From Chrysochromulina tobinii (taxonomy: Eukaryota > Haptophyta > Prymnesiales > Chrysochromulinaceae), in NCBI GenBank assembly GCA_001275005.1, contig JWZX01001014.1, positions 1-18,940 of the forward strand: a DNA stretch of 18,940 nt, in the 5' to 3' direction. The notes below the pieces were generated by a model that worked only from the letters and a program-made list of their open reading frames with translations, ran no database searches and was not told where the DNA came from. Shown one piece after another: positions 18,470 through 18,940 of the stretch. Position numbers and translations under genes: made by a program. Position 1 is the stretch's first letter. Every line of letters begins with the position of its first letter.

Positions 18470-18630
18470 CAGGCTACAAGAGCGTACAAACAAAAGAGAG
18501 GCTTCAGGCTACAAGAGCGTACAAACAAAAGACAGGCTACAACGGTCAGGTGGCTACACGAGCGTACCACAAAAGAGAGGCTACAACGGGAGGCTACAAG
18601 AGCGTACAAACAAAAAGGGTGTACAACAAA
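18450..18630. repeat. 35-nt tandem repeat and degenerate copies
   Basis: Two nearly perfect copies of a unit with AGGCTACAAGAGCGTACAAA and a CAAAAGA tail, beginning near 18464, then shorter, diverged copies to about 18630 (AGGCTACAACGG, GAGCGTACCACAAAAGAG). Plus frames give GYKSVQTK-type repeats, but no gene can be supported. The A-rich composition differs from its surroundings. Confidence 0.85.
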
Positions 18631-18922
18631 AACGTTAGAGCAGTGACGACAAAAACGTATGTACGGATGGGGCTGAGTTGAGCAGCCCATAGGGCATACC
18701 CGTACAGTACCGGAGTCCCGTGGACGATGCCTTGCGGCCCTTGCGCATGCCATTAGCCATGCCGGTGCTCGGACTACCTACTTCGCGTCGTACTTTTGGT
18801 TTTGCCAACCGGGTTTTCGGTTGCTTTGGGGGTTTCTTCTGCTTCAGATTGGGTCTTCTCGCCGAGGAGCGAGTTAACAGTGAAGGGCGGTTGGGCTGGG
18901 GTGAAGGTAACCCCGGCGAGTG
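18631..18922. other. Right-edge region without a clear gene, possible LTR
   Basis: Mixed-composition sequence with T-rich runs (for example GGTTTTCGGTTGCTTTGGGG) ending at the primer-binding-site-like motif. It could be the 3' part of an LTR. No target duplication or terminal TG...CA pair can be defined inside the window. Confidence 0.25.
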
Positions 18923-18938
18923 AGGTATCAGAGCGGGC
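18774..18938 (-). CDS. Possible 3' end of a gene entering from the right (uncertain)
   Basis: A minus-strand frame open from the window edge to a TAG at 18776-18774, 54 codons, including SDTSLAGVTFTPAQPPFTVN and ending in a basic, Lys/Thr/Ser-rich tail. The amino-acid composition is natural, but third-position GC is mixed and no family is recognised. It conflicts with the reading of the same DNA as a retrotransposon LTR edge. Confidence 0.2.
   Translation of the reverse strand, partial: ARSDTSLAGVTFTPAQPPFTVNSLLGEKTQSEAEETPKATENPVGKTKSTTRSR
18923..18934 (+). other. Primer-binding-site-like sequence (initiator tRNA-Met)
   Basis: GGTATCAGAGC matches 11 of 12 bases of TGGTATCAGAGC, the primer binding site used by many plant and algal LTR retrotransposons, complementary to the 3' end of initiator tRNA-Met. 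The leading T is displaced by one base and the following bases (GGGCGA) do not continue the tRNA match, so chance is possible. If real, a 5' LTR would end just left of it and the element body would lie beyond the window. Confidence 0.3.
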
Positions 18939-18940
18939 GA

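Noticed and set aside
18450-18630. CRISPR-like array
   Set aside because: The repeats are adjacent, with no unique spacers of constant length, and the genome is eukaryotic.
18262-18681. GYKSVQTK repeat protein on the plus strand
   Set aside because: The peptide repeat is a by-product of the tandem DNA repeat, changes frame between copies, and has no supported start.

Overview
This window looks like nuclear DNA from a GC-rich eukaryotic microbe, most likely a marine alga or related protist (haptophyte, pelagophyte or dinoflagellate type; the sequence alone does not decide). The reasons are very high GC at third codon positions, spliceosomal GT-AG introns, one enormous multidomain reading frame, eukaryotic domain families (nucleoredoxin-type thioredoxin folds, DUF3638/DUF3645, a ZZ-like zinc finger) and abundant short tandem repeats. 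Nothing bacterial (operons, Shine-Dalgarno sites, CRISPR) is seen.

About 90% of the window (17038 down to 104, minus strand) is a single incomplete giant gene. It begins at an ATG in a good Kozak context at 17038-17036 and runs off the left edge. I read three exons: 17038-11318, 11237-4667 and 4564-104. They give at least about 5,580 residues in phase, apart from one single-base frame break near 8650. In order, the protein has a concanavalin/LamG-like segment, a nucleoredoxin-type thioredoxin domain with WCPPC, a long family-specific region, a DUF3638/DUF3645 core with P-loop-like GGGKTT and MDEVD motifs, a second thioredoxin-like domain without the cysteine pair, a segment resembling the dynein stalk, a beta-rich region, coiled coil and a ZZ-like zinc finger. 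The third exon has no internal stop; I translated all of it by hand.

The two introns are the most striking part. Each starts with a 21-nt GTGAG segment, continues as a tandem array of a 10-11 nt TGATTGC-type unit that reiterates a branch-point-like CTGAT, and ends with a near-perfect copy of the last 18-24 nt of the upstream exon, which supplies the 3' splice site. This is the layout expected of recently gained, introner-like introns.

The right end (17039-18940) is a repeat-rich intergenic or relic region. It holds an imperfect tandem duplication over the giant gene's 5' end, an eight-copy TCAAG microsatellite, a plus-strand fragment resembling the kinesin-2 neck, a minus-strand fragment resembling the start of a response-regulator receiver domain, a Ser/Pro/Ala-rich repeat tract, a 35-nt tandem repeat, and at the extreme edge a sequence like the initiator-tRNA primer binding site of LTR retrotransposons.
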